Part shown: one piece after another, positions 1-7,213 of the stretch
How the letters are laid out: the number at the start of each line of letters is the position of its first letter
Position numbering within the stretch: position 1 is the stretch's first letter
NCBI GenBank assembly: GCA_900772625.1
Contig: CAAHEQ010000057.1
Coordinates: forward strand, 1 to 14,276
Direction of reading: 5' to 3'
Source: Alphaproteobacteria bacterium
GTDB lineage: Bacteria > Pseudomonadota > Alphaproteobacteria > CAAHEQ01 > UBA3637
DNA length: 14,276 nt
Translations under genes and position numbers: made by a program
The notes under the pieces: model-generated
What the model was told of the DNA's origin: nothing
Databases searched by the model: none
What the model saw: the letters and a program-made list of their open reading frames with translations, nothing else

Positions 1-1
1 C

Positions 2-187
2 CAACGCTTTTTCAATAATGTGTGGGATTAAAAATATGCAGACCTCATCACATTTGTTGCCGACCGAGCTGGCCACGATTTCAGATATGCTATCGATGCC
101 AATAAGCTTGAAACAGAGCTGGGCTGGAAAGCCGATGAAACGTTTGATACGGGCATTGTTAAAACTGTCGAATGGTACTTAAAATGA
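2..187 (+). pseudogene. rfbB: dTDP-glucose 4,6-dehydratase, C-terminal remnant (5' end outside window or disrupted)
   Basis: The frame ending in TGA at 185-187 encodes the characteristic C-terminus of RfbB/RmlB: DLITFVADRAGHD, then RYAID, then ELGWK and TGIVKTVEWYLK. RfbB converts dTDP-glucose to dTDP-4-keto-6-deoxyglucose in the cytoplasm, the precursor of rhamnose and of dTDP-amino sugars. The clear homology starts at about 35. In this frame a TAA lies at 29-31, and no ATG, GTG or TTG follows it, so the piece cannot be a separate gene. Just upstream, the bases read better as RfbB if one base is added to the T5 run (8-12) and one to the A5 run (30-34). This suggests either homopolymer sequencing errors or a true frameshift. 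The next gene starts inside its last codon (ATGA at 184-187), as expected for an operon partner. Identity of the C-terminus is secure; whether the gene is really broken is not. Confidence 0.7.
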
Positions 188-1059
188 AGCCGATACTCGC
201 CGTTTGTCACGTCTATTATCCCGAAATGTGGGCGGAACTTAAAGATTGTTTGCGCTCGATTGAAGGGGCGTACGACCTGTACGTGACGGTGCCCGAGCAA
301 AATGCGGGACTCTGGCCAGATGTCAAGGCTTTTAAAGCCGATGCGCACTTTGAAGTGGTGGAAAACAAAGGCTATGACGTTGCGCCATTCATTCACGTTT
401 TAAAGCAAGTCGATTTGGATAAATATGGGCTTCTTGTCAAGTTGCACACCAAGCGCGATATTCGCAAAGGCTATGCAAACTTTCGCGATTTGGACGGCTC
501 TTTGTGGCGCGATCATTTACTTTCCTTTATTCGCACTAAAGAAGTTTTTGCCAAGTATTTAAAGGCGTTTGAGGATAATCCTCTGATTGGGATGCAAGCC
601 AATTACAAGCTGATAATCCACAATGATTTTTATGATAACAAGGCACGCAAGGAAACGCGCAAGTGGCTTAAAGTGCGCCATTTGCCAAAGTTAAAATATG
701 CATTTGTGGGTGGCACAATGTTTGTCGCAAGAGCCGAACTGTTTAAATCCATTCAATCGCTTGATGTCAAAACGGCGGATTTTCCAGATCCTAAAGGCGA
801 GCACAAATCACAACTTGCCCATATATTCGAACGCTTGCTGGGCTATACCGTTTATAAAAATGGCTTTATTTTAACGGACGGCGTGGCCGATGAAAAGCAA
901 ATGGAGCGTTATCATCGGAGCGTTTTTATGTGCCATTATTTTATCAATCCCATTAAGCGCTTTTTCTTTCAAAAGAAAGTGACAAAGTCGGGCAAAGTGC
1001 GCGTGAAAATTTTAAAAATCCCGATGCCTGTCGGGTTGTTTAAAGGAAGTAAAAAATGA
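184..1059 (+). CDS. RgpF-like (rhamnan synthesis protein F family) glycosyltransferase
   Basis: A 291-residue protein resembling the RgpF family (Pfam PF05045), enzymes that help assemble rhamnose-containing and other surface polysaccharides on the cytoplasmic membrane face. Visible family features are an N-terminal strand ILAVCHVYYPEMW with a following PYDLYVT-like segment (AYDLYVTVPE, 29-38), NKGYDVAPF at 61-69, LLVKLHTKRD at 83-92, the DGSLWRDHLL stretch at about 104-113, and FVGGTMFVARAELF at 174-187. I chose ATG 184 because it makes the ATGA overlap with the upstream stop; an in-frame ATG at 172 would add four residues. There is no good Shine-Dalgarno at either, which fits translational coupling. 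No signal peptide or membrane segment is evident. Family assignment is fairly sure; donor and acceptor sugars cannot be told from sequence. Confidence 0.8.
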   Translation: MKPILAVCHVYYPEMWAELKDCLRSIEGAYDLYVTVPEQNAGLWPDVKAFKADAHFEVVENKGYDVAPFIHVLKQVDLDKYGLLVKLHTKRDIRKGYANFRDLDGSLWRDHLLSFIRTKEVFAKYLKAFEDNPLIGMQANYKLIIHNDFYDNKARKETRKWLKVRHLPKLKYAFVGGTMFVARAELFKSIQSLDVKTADFPDPKGEHKSQLAHIFERLLGYTVYKNGFILTDGVADEKQMERYHRSVFMCHYFINPIKRFFFQKKVTKSGKVRVKILKIPMPVGLFKGSKK

Positions 1060-2129
1060 GTATTTATGTGACAAAATCGTTTATGCCGCCTGTGGGTGAA
1101 TATGAAGCCTATGTTAAACAGATTTTCGAACGTGGCGTGTTGACTAATCAAGGTCCGTGCGTCAAAGAATTGGAAGCAAAAATGCGCGCTTTTTTGGGCG
1201 TGCAAAACTTTCATTATTTGACAAACGGGACAATAGCATTGCAGCTGGCATTGTCGGCGCTCGGGATTGACGAAGGCGAAGTGATTACGACTCCATTTTC
1301 CTATGTCGCCACAACATCGTCCATTTTATGGCAACGCTGTCGGCCTGTGTTTGTCGATATCGAACGCGATAATTTCACAATCGATGTGAGTAAAATTGAA
1401 GCCGCTATAACGCCCAAGACGCGCGCTATTATGCCCGTGCATGTGTTCGGCTATGCGTGCGATGTGGAGGCGATTAAAGACATTGCTGATCGCCACCATT
1501 TGAAAGTCATTTATGACGGTGCACACGCTTTTGCGTCCAAGTACAAAGGCAAATCTCTGTTGGATTATGGCGATGTGGCCACTTTGTCGTTTCACGCAAC
1601 AAAGCTGTTCCACACGGTGGAAGGCGGCGCTGCTATCGTGCGTGATAAGCAAGTTTCCGACAAATTGGAAAAGCAAAAACGCTTTGGGCACAACGGCGAT
1701 GAGCATTTGTGTTTAGGCATTAACGGCAAGCAATCCGAGTTTCATGCCGCAATGGGGCTGGCTAATTTCCCATATATCGATACGATTATGAAAGAACGCA
1801 AGCGCGTTTCGGACTTGTATGATTTAAAGCTTGCAGGCTGTGTCAAGCGTCCTAAGGTACAAAAAGATTTAAGCTATAACTGGGCATACTACCCTGTTGT
1901 ATTTAAAGACGAGGCCGAGCTTTTGAAAGTCTTTGACGCACTGCGAGCTCAAGACATTTTTGCGCGTCGTTATTTTTACCCAAGCTTAAATACGCTGCCG
2001 TATGTTGAGCGCCAAAGCTGTCCTGTGTCGGAGGATATTTCGTCCCGCATTGCGTGCCTGCCGCTTTATCCAGACTTGTCTGATGAAGAGGTGATTAAAA
2101 TCAGCCAAATCGTAAAGGAAAATATTTAA
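1056..2129 (+). CDS. DegT/DnrJ/EryC1/StrS sugar aminotransferase, VioA-like
   Basis: A 357-residue PLP-dependent nucleotide-sugar aminotransferase. The fold landmarks are LTNGTIALQLAL at 55-66, ITTPFSYVATTSSILW at 77-92, VFVDIE at 98-103, IMPVHVFGYACD at 125-136, VIYDGAHAF at 151-159 (Asp154 to bind the pyridine nitrogen) and SFHATKLFHTVEGG at 178-191, with Lys183 as the Schiff-base lysine. The N-terminal MPP...YV...GVLTNQGP pattern and SFHATK(L/V)F are those of VioA-type enzymes. These aminate dTDP-4-keto-6-deoxyglucose at C4 to give dTDP-viosamine, which suits the RfbB remnant upstream. C3 transaminases (FdtB/QdtB type) usually begin differently, so C4 is the better guess but remains an inference. 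The start is an ATGA overlap with the previous gene, preceded by AAAGGAAG. All key residues are present. Confidence 0.85.
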   Translation: MSIYVTKSFMPPVGEYEAYVKQIFERGVLTNQGPCVKELEAKMRAFLGVQNFHYLTNGTIALQLALSALGIDEGEVITTPFSYVATTSSILWQRCRPVFVDIERDNFTIDVSKIEAAITPKTRAIMPVHVFGYACDVEAIKDIADRHHLKVIYDGAHAFASKYKGKSLLDYGDVATLSFHATKLFHTVEGGAAIVRDKQVSDKLEKQKRFGHNGDEHLCLGINGKQSEFHAAMGLANFPYIDTIMKERKRVSDLYDLKLAGCVKRPKVQKDLSYNWAYYPVVFKDEAELLKVFDALRAQDIFARRYFYPSLNTLPYVERQSCPVSEDISSRIACLPLYPDLSDEEVIKISQIVKENI

Positions 2130-2860
2130 TGGGCTTTATCCGCGCTTTTATAAAAAAAAGGAATAAGAAAAAAATTGCCCAGCAGGAGCAACGCGCCCAA
2201 TTATATGCTAAGCAAGTCTTTTTATCCAATAATGACGTATCTTATGTTGCCGAAGATGAAATGCATTTTGTTTTTGATGTAAAAGGGAAAAATAACAAAA
2301 TCCACATAGGTAAACTGAATACGAAATGTATCGGAAAAATCTTTATTTTTGTTGCAGGAGACAACAACGTTATCGAAATAGCCGATGGCTTTTACACCAG
2401 CAATCGACTTGAAATTATTATGGGGCAAATACATCAACACTTTGGTAAAATAACAGGAGCTGTTTTGAAGATCGGTTGCAACTTGGGTGTTGAAAGCTGT
2501 AGCATTACAACATACAATTCACATGCGCGCATAGAAATTGGTGACAATTGTATGTTCTCGTCTGATGTAAATATTTACCACACAGATGCGCATCCTATTT
2601 TAGACGCCCAAACGCATCAGATAATCAACAAAGTCAAAGAATTGAAAATCGGAGATCATGTTTGGCTAGGAGCACATACAACTATTTTAAAAAATTCGCT
2701 TATTTCATCTGATTCAATAGTTGGTTGGGGAAGTGTTTTAAGCGGTAAGCATACAGAAACAGGTTGCATTTTTGCGGGCAATCCTGCAAAACGTGTACGC
2801 ACAGGTATTACATGGGATTGTGATGGTTCAAAAGGTTATGTTTTAAATGAAGAGGCTTGA
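2129..2860 (+). CDS. left-handed beta-helix (hexapeptide-repeat) acyltransferase
   Basis: A 243-residue protein whose second half carries hexapeptide-repeat turns: ARIEIGDNCMFSSDVNIYHTDAH at roughly 134-156, LKIGDHVWLGAHTTILKNS, and a C-terminal IFAGNPAKRVR loop (about residues 214-224). These are typical of trimeric sugar O- or N-acetyltransferases such as WcaF, MaT or VioB. The IYHTDAH segment supplies the likely catalytic histidine. Residues 1-30 are very basic (KKRNKKK) and about 40-110 form a less regular beta-rich stretch (KNNKIHIG, DNNVIEIAD) that may be extra helix coils. The first ATG overlaps the previous stop as TAATG, with AAAGGAAAA upstream. In an operon with a VioA-like aminotransferase it could N-acetylate the amino sugar, or O-acetylate the polymer; sequence does not decide. 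Base composition is markedly more AT-rich than neighbours (about 30% GC in sampled lines). Confidence 0.8.
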   Translation: MGFIRAFIKKRNKKKIAQQEQRAQLYAKQVFLSNNDVSYVAEDEMHFVFDVKGKNNKIHIGKLNTKCIGKIFIFVAGDNNVIEIADGFYTSNRLEIIMGQIHQHFGKITGAVLKIGCNLGVESCSITTYNSHARIEIGDNCMFSSDVNIYHTDAHPILDAQTHQIINKVKELKIGDHVWLGAHTTILKNSLISSDSIVGWGSVLSGKHTETGCIFAGNPAKRVRTGITWDCDGSKGYVLNEEA

Positions 2861-2863
2861 AAA

Positions 2864-4069
2864 ATGCGCTGCATCAGTTTTATAAAAATTTTTATGCAAA
2901 AAAAATGCTCAAGACTTGACCTTGCGCTGATTGATTGTCAATTTTCGCAAAGCAAACCTTTTGGCTTTCGAAATTATGAGATAAACGGGCTTTTGGGTAA
3001 GTTTAAAAACGCTAAAGCCTATGCAATGTTTCCAATGGCGCCCGACAAAAAAGCATGGTTTCGACATGGCTATGGCGTCAAGAAAAAAGAGTTTAAGAAA
3101 AATCTCGAAGGGTATTTAACACATTATCCTGAAAACAAGAACAAAATCGCATATCTGCCAAAACGTTTGCAAAATGTTGGCGTGACCTATTGTTGTTTTC
3201 TGGCGCAAGCCTATGTGCTGTTGCCCTATTTGAATAAAAATAAACTGCCGTTTGTGTTTGTTCTTTATCCAGGTGGCGCTTTTGGATTAAACAACGCCTC
3301 ATCAGATGCAATGTTGGCAGAAATTTTTAAAAGTCCTTATTTTCGCAAAGTCATCGTCACGCAACCCGCAACCAAAGATTACTTGTTGCAGAAAAAGCTT
3401 TGCAGTGTAGATAAAATCGAATATCTATTTGGAGGCTATTTACAATTTTCGTTGGACGATGTAAAGCCCAAAAAGAAATACCCAGACGACAAAAAAACTT
3501 TGGATATTTGCTTTGTGGCAGCTCGATATAGCCCTTTTGGTATGGACAAAGGCTATGATTTATTTATCGAAACTGGCAAAGCTTTGATTGCCAAGTATCC
3601 GTTCGTGCGCTTGCACGTAGTCGGCGACTTTGACCCAACGGACATAGATGTCAGCACTATTTCAGACAAAATTACTTTTTATGGCTTTCAAACACCAGAG
3701 TTTTTAAAAGACTTTTATCCATCGATGGACATTTGCTTGTTGCCAAATCGCCCCTTTAAGCTTTATCAGGGCAACTTCGACGGCTTTCCGTTAGGCTGTG
3801 AAGCGATGATTTTTGGCTCTGTTTTGATGACGACAGATGAGCTGGATAATAACCAAGGCACTTTTATGGACGGGCAAGAGCTGATTATCATTAAGCCAGA
3901 GGCGCAAGATATATTACAAAAAATAATGCCGCTGATTGAAAAGCCTGAAAAATTGTATCAAATCGGTCATAAAGGGCAAGTGAAAATCGTGCAAGTGATG
4001 GACCCTGTACAAAGGTTGGATAAGGTGGCGCATATTTTATCTGATGAGATTAAAGGAGGCTTAAATTGA
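2864..4069 (+). CDS. GT-B fold glycosyltransferase (GT4-like)
   Basis: A 401-residue protein with a two-domain GT-B outline. The C-terminal half starts with a core strand and linker ICFVAARYSPFGMDKGYDLF (from about residue 215), then VRLHVVGDFD, ITFYGF at the usual place, and a donor-binding segment GFPLGCEAMIFGSVLMTTDE (about 306-325) equivalent to the EGFxLxxxEAMAxG motif of GT4 enzymes. The N-terminal acceptor domain is poorly conserved and I cannot name its specificity. The likely role is transfer of a nucleotide-activated sugar to the growing polysaccharide repeat unit at the inner membrane. ATG 2864 follows the previous stop by three bases, with AGAGG about nine bases upstream; ATG 2894 is a possible alternative that would drop ten residues. 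No membrane segment is visible. Composition is somewhat AT-rich, like the preceding gene. Confidence 0.75.
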   Translation: MRCISFIKIFMQKKCSRLDLALIDCQFSQSKPFGFRNYEINGLLGKFKNAKAYAMFPMAPDKKAWFRHGYGVKKKEFKKNLEGYLTHYPENKNKIAYLPKRLQNVGVTYCCFLAQAYVLLPYLNKNKLPFVFVLYPGGAFGLNNASSDAMLAEIFKSPYFRKVIVTQPATKDYLLQKKLCSVDKIEYLFGGYLQFSLDDVKPKKKYPDDKKTLDICFVAARYSPFGMDKGYDLFIETGKALIAKYPFVRLHVVGDFDPTDIDVSTISDKITFYGFQTPEFLKDFYPSMDICLLPNRPFKLYQGNFDGFPLGCEAMIFGSVLMTTDELDNNQGTFMDGQELIIIKPEAQDILQKIMPLIEKPEKLYQIGHKGQVKIVQVMDPVQRLDKVAHILSDEIKGGLN

Positions 4070-5079
4070 CACCAAAAGTTTCAATTATTTGTATCACGTA
4101 TAACCAAGAAAAATATGTCCGCCAAGCATTGGACGGCTTTGTAATGCAAAAAACAAATTTCCCGTTCGAGGTTATCATTCACGATGATGCGTCAACCGAT
4201 AAAACGGCCGACATTATTCGCGAATATCAAGCAAAATATCCCGAAATTATCAAGCCGATTTACCAAACGGTTAATCAATTTTCGCAAGGTAAAGATCCAA
4301 TCATTCACTTTATGCTTGATAAAATCCAAGGTCAATATGTTGCGATAAACGAAGGCGATGATTACTGGACAGATGAAAATAAACTGCAAAAGCAAGTGGA
4401 CTTTTTAGATGCTCATCCCGATTTTTCGGTGTGCTTTCATCCCGTGCGCGTAGTGTGGGAGGACGGCTCTGCGCCTGATTCAATTTTTCCGACACCCAGT
4501 TTTCGCTTTCACAAGGATGTGTTGGACATCAATGATTTGCTCAAGCACAACTTTATTCAAACCAACTCGGTGATGTACAGGTGGTGCTTGACAAAAGAAC
4601 AATACCCATCAAAGCGCTTTTTGCCGTGCGACTATTTTTGGCATCTGATCCACGCTAAGCAAGGAAAAATTGGCTTTTTGCCCGATGTGATGGCCGTGTA
4701 TCGCCGTAATCAAGGCGGTATTTGGTGGGGTGCGATGCAATCCGATGCGTGGTTTGAAAAGTACGCTGCTGCTCATTTGCGTTTTTGTAAAATACTTCAA
4801 GAGCGCTTTGGCGCCGATGAAACAGAGCAACTTCAAACAATCGGCGCAAAAACCGTTCAACACTTTGTGCGTTTGAAGAAGTGGGATAAGTTGCAAGAAT
4901 TGGCGGACGAGTTTGCCGATGATTGGAATAATTTTTGTCAGAATACTCAAAACCAAGAAGTTGCTTTAAAAAATAAAAAAATTAAGCGTTTGCGCAGAAA
5001 AAATAAAGTATTACAGCTTTGTTTAATCTTTGCGCTTATAATAATCATCATCATAACAATGATTTTTTTGAAAGGATAA
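4066..5079 (+). CDS. GT2 family glycosyltransferase with C-terminal transmembrane anchor, TTG start
   Basis: A 337-residue GT-A glycosyltransferase. It begins VSIICITYNQEKYV (5-18), followed by EVIIHDDASTDKTADII (35-51), the nucleotide-binding part, and EGDDYWTDENKLQKQVDFL (96-114), which holds the DxD-equivalent Asp98/Asp99 for metal and nucleotide-sugar binding. The last 25 residues contain a hydrophobic helix (about 316-335, with six consecutive isoleucines) after a highly basic stretch (KIKRLRRKNK). This predicts a tail anchor with the catalytic domain in the cytoplasm. The start is TTG at 4066, overlapping the upstream TGA (TTGA), with GGAGG about eight bases before it; no ATG lies near enough to keep the conserved first strand. 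The final anchor is not typical of soluble GT2 enzymes of this size. Sugar specificity is unknown. Confidence 0.82.
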   Translation: MTPKVSIICITYNQEKYVRQALDGFVMQKTNFPFEVIIHDDASTDKTADIIREYQAKYPEIIKPIYQTVNQFSQGKDPIIHFMLDKIQGQYVAINEGDDYWTDENKLQKQVDFLDAHPDFSVCFHPVRVVWEDGSAPDSIFPTPSFRFHKDVLDINDLLKHNFIQTNSVMYRWCLTKEQYPSKRFLPCDYFWHLIHAKQGKIGFLPDVMAVYRRNQGGIWWGAMQSDAWFEKYAAAHLRFCKILQERFGADETEQLQTIGAKTVQHFVRLKKWDKLQELADEFADDWNNFCQNTQNQEVALKNKKIKRLRRKNKVLQLCLIFALIIIIIITMIFLKG

Positions 5080-5081
5080 AA

Positions 5082-6281
5082 ATGAAAAAAGTATTATTAC
5101 TAGGCGGTTCGCATTTTCAAGTACCATCTGTTAAAATGGCAAAGAAATTGGGGTATTACACAATTACTTGTGATTATTTGCCGAATAACCCAGGTCATAA
5201 GTTTGCCGATGAATATCACAATGTCAGCACGACCGATAAAGAGGCTGTGCTCAAATTAGCTCAAGATTTGAAAATAGACGGTATTGTATGCTATGCGTCC
5301 GATCCTGCTGCCCCGACCGCTGCGTATGTCGCCGAAAAAATGGGACTGGCAGGTCAGCCATATCGTTCGGTTGAAATCCTTGCTAACAAAGATTTGTTCC
5401 GAAAGTTCTTGACTGAAAACGGCTTCAACGTGCCACGAGCCAGAGGCTTTATCGATGTTGATGCGGCTTTGAAAGATTGGGACAATTTTAAAAAGCCTGT
5501 GATGGTCAAGCCTGTCGACTCGTCTGGCAGTAAAGGTGTTTCCAAAGTCGAGAAAATCGAAGAACTGCCCAAAGCGATTGAATACGCTCTGTCATTTTCA
5601 AGAAACAAACGCTTTATTATTGAAGAGTATATCGAAAAATATGGCTATCAAATTGCGGGCGATGGCTTTTCCGTCAATGGAAAATTAGCTTTCCGTTGCT
5701 TTGCTAACGAGCACTTTAATATCTCATCGGGCAATCCGTTTGTGCCTATTGGCGAAAGCTGGCCTTACAATATGCCAAAGCGTGTGCACGATAAGTTGCA
5801 CGCAGAAATTCAACGCGTGTTGGATTTGCTGCAAATGCGTACAGGTGCTTATAACTTTGATGCGCGCATTGACGAAAACGAAAATGTTTATTTAATGGAA
5901 ATCGGCCCCAGAAACGGTGGCAATTTGATTGCTCAAGTGACTCAATATGCCACAGGCGTGGATATGGTGGAATACACAATTAAAGCCGCGATGGGCGAAG
6001 ATTGCTCGGATTTAAAAATGGTTGAGCCTAAGGGCTTTTGGTCGTGCTATATGGTGCATTCCAAAAAAGCAGGCATTTTAAAGGGTGTCGAGTTTTCTGA
6101 AGACTTTAAGAAAAACAACATTGTCGAGTTTGAAATGATTGCTCAAAATGGTGAGCAAATTACGGCTTTTAATGGCTCAAACGGGACGTTGGGCACAATG
6201 ATTCTGAAGTATGCTTCGATGGAAGAAATGCTCTATAAGATGGATCATATGGACGAGTTTGTAAAGGTGATTGTTGAATGA
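5082..6281 (+). CDS. ATP-grasp domain ligase of polysaccharide locus
   Basis: A 399-residue ATP-grasp enzyme, related in outline to carbamoyl-phosphate synthase large subunit, PurK and D-Ala ligase. It has an N-terminal Rossmann-like pre-grasp domain (KVLLLGGSHFQVPSVKMAK), SDPAAPTAAYVAEK at 73-86, ANKDLFRKFL at 101-110, and PVMVKPVDSSGSKGV at 139-153 with ATP-binding Lys143 and a glycine-rich lid. Then come FIIEEYI at 178-184 and the Mg-binding stretch YLMEIGPRNGGN at 270-281 (Glu273, Asn278). Such enzymes join a carboxylate to an amine or thiol through an acyl phosphate. I chose ATG 5082, after AAAGGATAAAA and two bases past the previous stop; a longer in-frame start at 5019 would lie inside the preceding gene's membrane helix and adds a Cys/His-rich leader with no homology. 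The substrate is unknown. Its position next to a DegT-like protein and an acetyltransferase suggests amide decoration of a sugar. Confidence 0.82.
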   Translation: MKKVLLLGGSHFQVPSVKMAKKLGYYTITCDYLPNNPGHKFADEYHNVSTTDKEAVLKLAQDLKIDGIVCYASDPAAPTAAYVAEKMGLAGQPYRSVEILANKDLFRKFLTENGFNVPRARGFIDVDAALKDWDNFKKPVMVKPVDSSGSKGVSKVEKIEELPKAIEYALSFSRNKRFIIEEYIEKYGYQIAGDGFSVNGKLAFRCFANEHFNISSGNPFVPIGESWPYNMPKRVHDKLHAEIQRVLDLLQMRTGAYNFDARIDENENVYLMEIGPRNGGNLIAQVTQYATGVDMVEYTIKAAMGEDCSDLKMVEPKGFWSCYMVHSKKAGILKGVEFSEDFKKNNIVEFEMIAQNGEQITAFNGSNGTLGTMILKYASMEEMLYKMDHMDEFVKVIVE

Positions 6282-7213
6282 AAGAAATAGGCGGCTTTTT
6301 CGAACTTGAATGCGCGCATAACGCGCCCTATCACGCTAATGCCGAGTACCTTAATTCAGCACGCAATGCATTGCGTTATATCGTGCGCGCGTATAAGATT
6401 CGCCAAATGTTTGTGCCTTTTTATACATGCTCGGTTGTCTGGGAGGCGTTGCTCAAAGAAAAAGTAAGCTTGCGCTTTTACGCGCTGGACGAGGGGTGGT
6501 TGCCTGCGCAAACATTTGAAAAAGACGCTTTTATCTTATACAACAATTACTTTGGCGTTTGTGGCAAGAATGTTGAGCTTTTGGCAAAGCTTTATCCGAA
6601 CTTGATTGTCGATAATGCACAAGCTTTTTATGCTCCACCACGTGGTTTGGCAGCATTCTACAGCCCGCGTAAGTTCTTTGGACTGCCTGATGGAGGGCTT
6701 GCGATATCGTCCCGAAGAATTGACCTTGAGTATAGCGCACGGGATTGTTCGTTTGCGCGATGTGCGCATTTGCTCAAGCGTTATGATAAAGGCGCAAGTG
6801 CGGCGTATGCTTTGTTTTCTCGCAACGATGAAAAACTGCGACATCTGCCATTGCGACCTATGTCGTATTTAACGCAAGCGTTAATGAGCAACATCAATTA
6901 CGACTTTGTACGTCAGCGCCGCTTAGAAAACTTTGCATTTTTGCATAACGCGCTAAAAAAACAAAACAAGATTGATTTGCATTTGGATAAAACCGATGTG
7001 CCGATGGTGTATCCTTTTGTGTGCGAAGATACGACTTTGCGGGCTCGGTTAATTAAACAAAAAATCTATGTGGCGCGCTATTGGCCTGAAATTGAAAATC
7101 AAGCAAACATAGACCCCATGTCGCTTTATTTGCAACAGCACCTTGTGCCATTGCCAATCGACCAGCGCTATGACATCAGCGATATGAAACGCATTTTGGA
7201 GGTTATCAAATAA
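6278..7213 (+). CDS. divergent DegT/StrS-like PLP aminotransferase-fold protein
   Basis: A 311-residue protein that I place in the DegT/DnrJ/EryC1/StrS fold on a few landmarks. These are YLNSARNALRYIVRAY (24-39, replacing the usual TNGTxAL helix), VPFYTCSVVWEAL (46-58, for TP.ytf.at), LIVDNAQAFYAPP (109-121, for xxxDAAHAfGA, Asp112), and AAFYSPRKFFGLPDGGLAI (125-143). In the last, Lys132 is in place of the Schiff-base lysine and GLPDGG equals the usual GxGGG loop. It is about 50-60 residues shorter than ordinary sugar aminotransferases and lacks several substrate-loop segments. It may be an aminotransferase with an unusual substrate, or may do another PLP reaction. The start ATGA overlaps the ATP-grasp stop with AAAGGTGA upstream, so the two are probably made in fixed ratio. 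The fold call is fairly secure; the function is not. Confidence 0.7.
   Translation: MKEIGGFFELECAHNAPYHANAEYLNSARNALRYIVRAYKIRQMFVPFYTCSVVWEALLKEKVSLRFYALDEGWLPAQTFEKDAFILYNNYFGVCGKNVELLAKLYPNLIVDNAQAFYAPPRGLAAFYSPRKFFGLPDGGLAISSRRIDLEYSARDCSFARCAHLLKRYDKGASAAYALFSRNDEKLRHLPLRPMSYLTQALMSNINYDFVRQRRLENFAFLHNALKKQNKIDLHLDKTDVPMVYPFVCEDTTLRARLIKQKIYVARYWPEIENQANIDPMSLYLQQHLVPLPIDQRYDISDMKRILEVIK

Noticed and set aside
172..183. Upstream ATG for the RgpF-like gene
   Set aside because: ATG 184 gives the ATGA stop/start overlap seen throughout this operon, and the four extra residues match nothing recognisable. It cannot be excluded.
5019..5081. Longer start for the ATP-grasp gene with a Cys/His/Asn-rich N-terminal leader
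   Set aside because: It lies wholly within the upstream glycosyltransferase's membrane-helix codons. ATG 5082 has a proper ribosome site and begins the conserved first strand.
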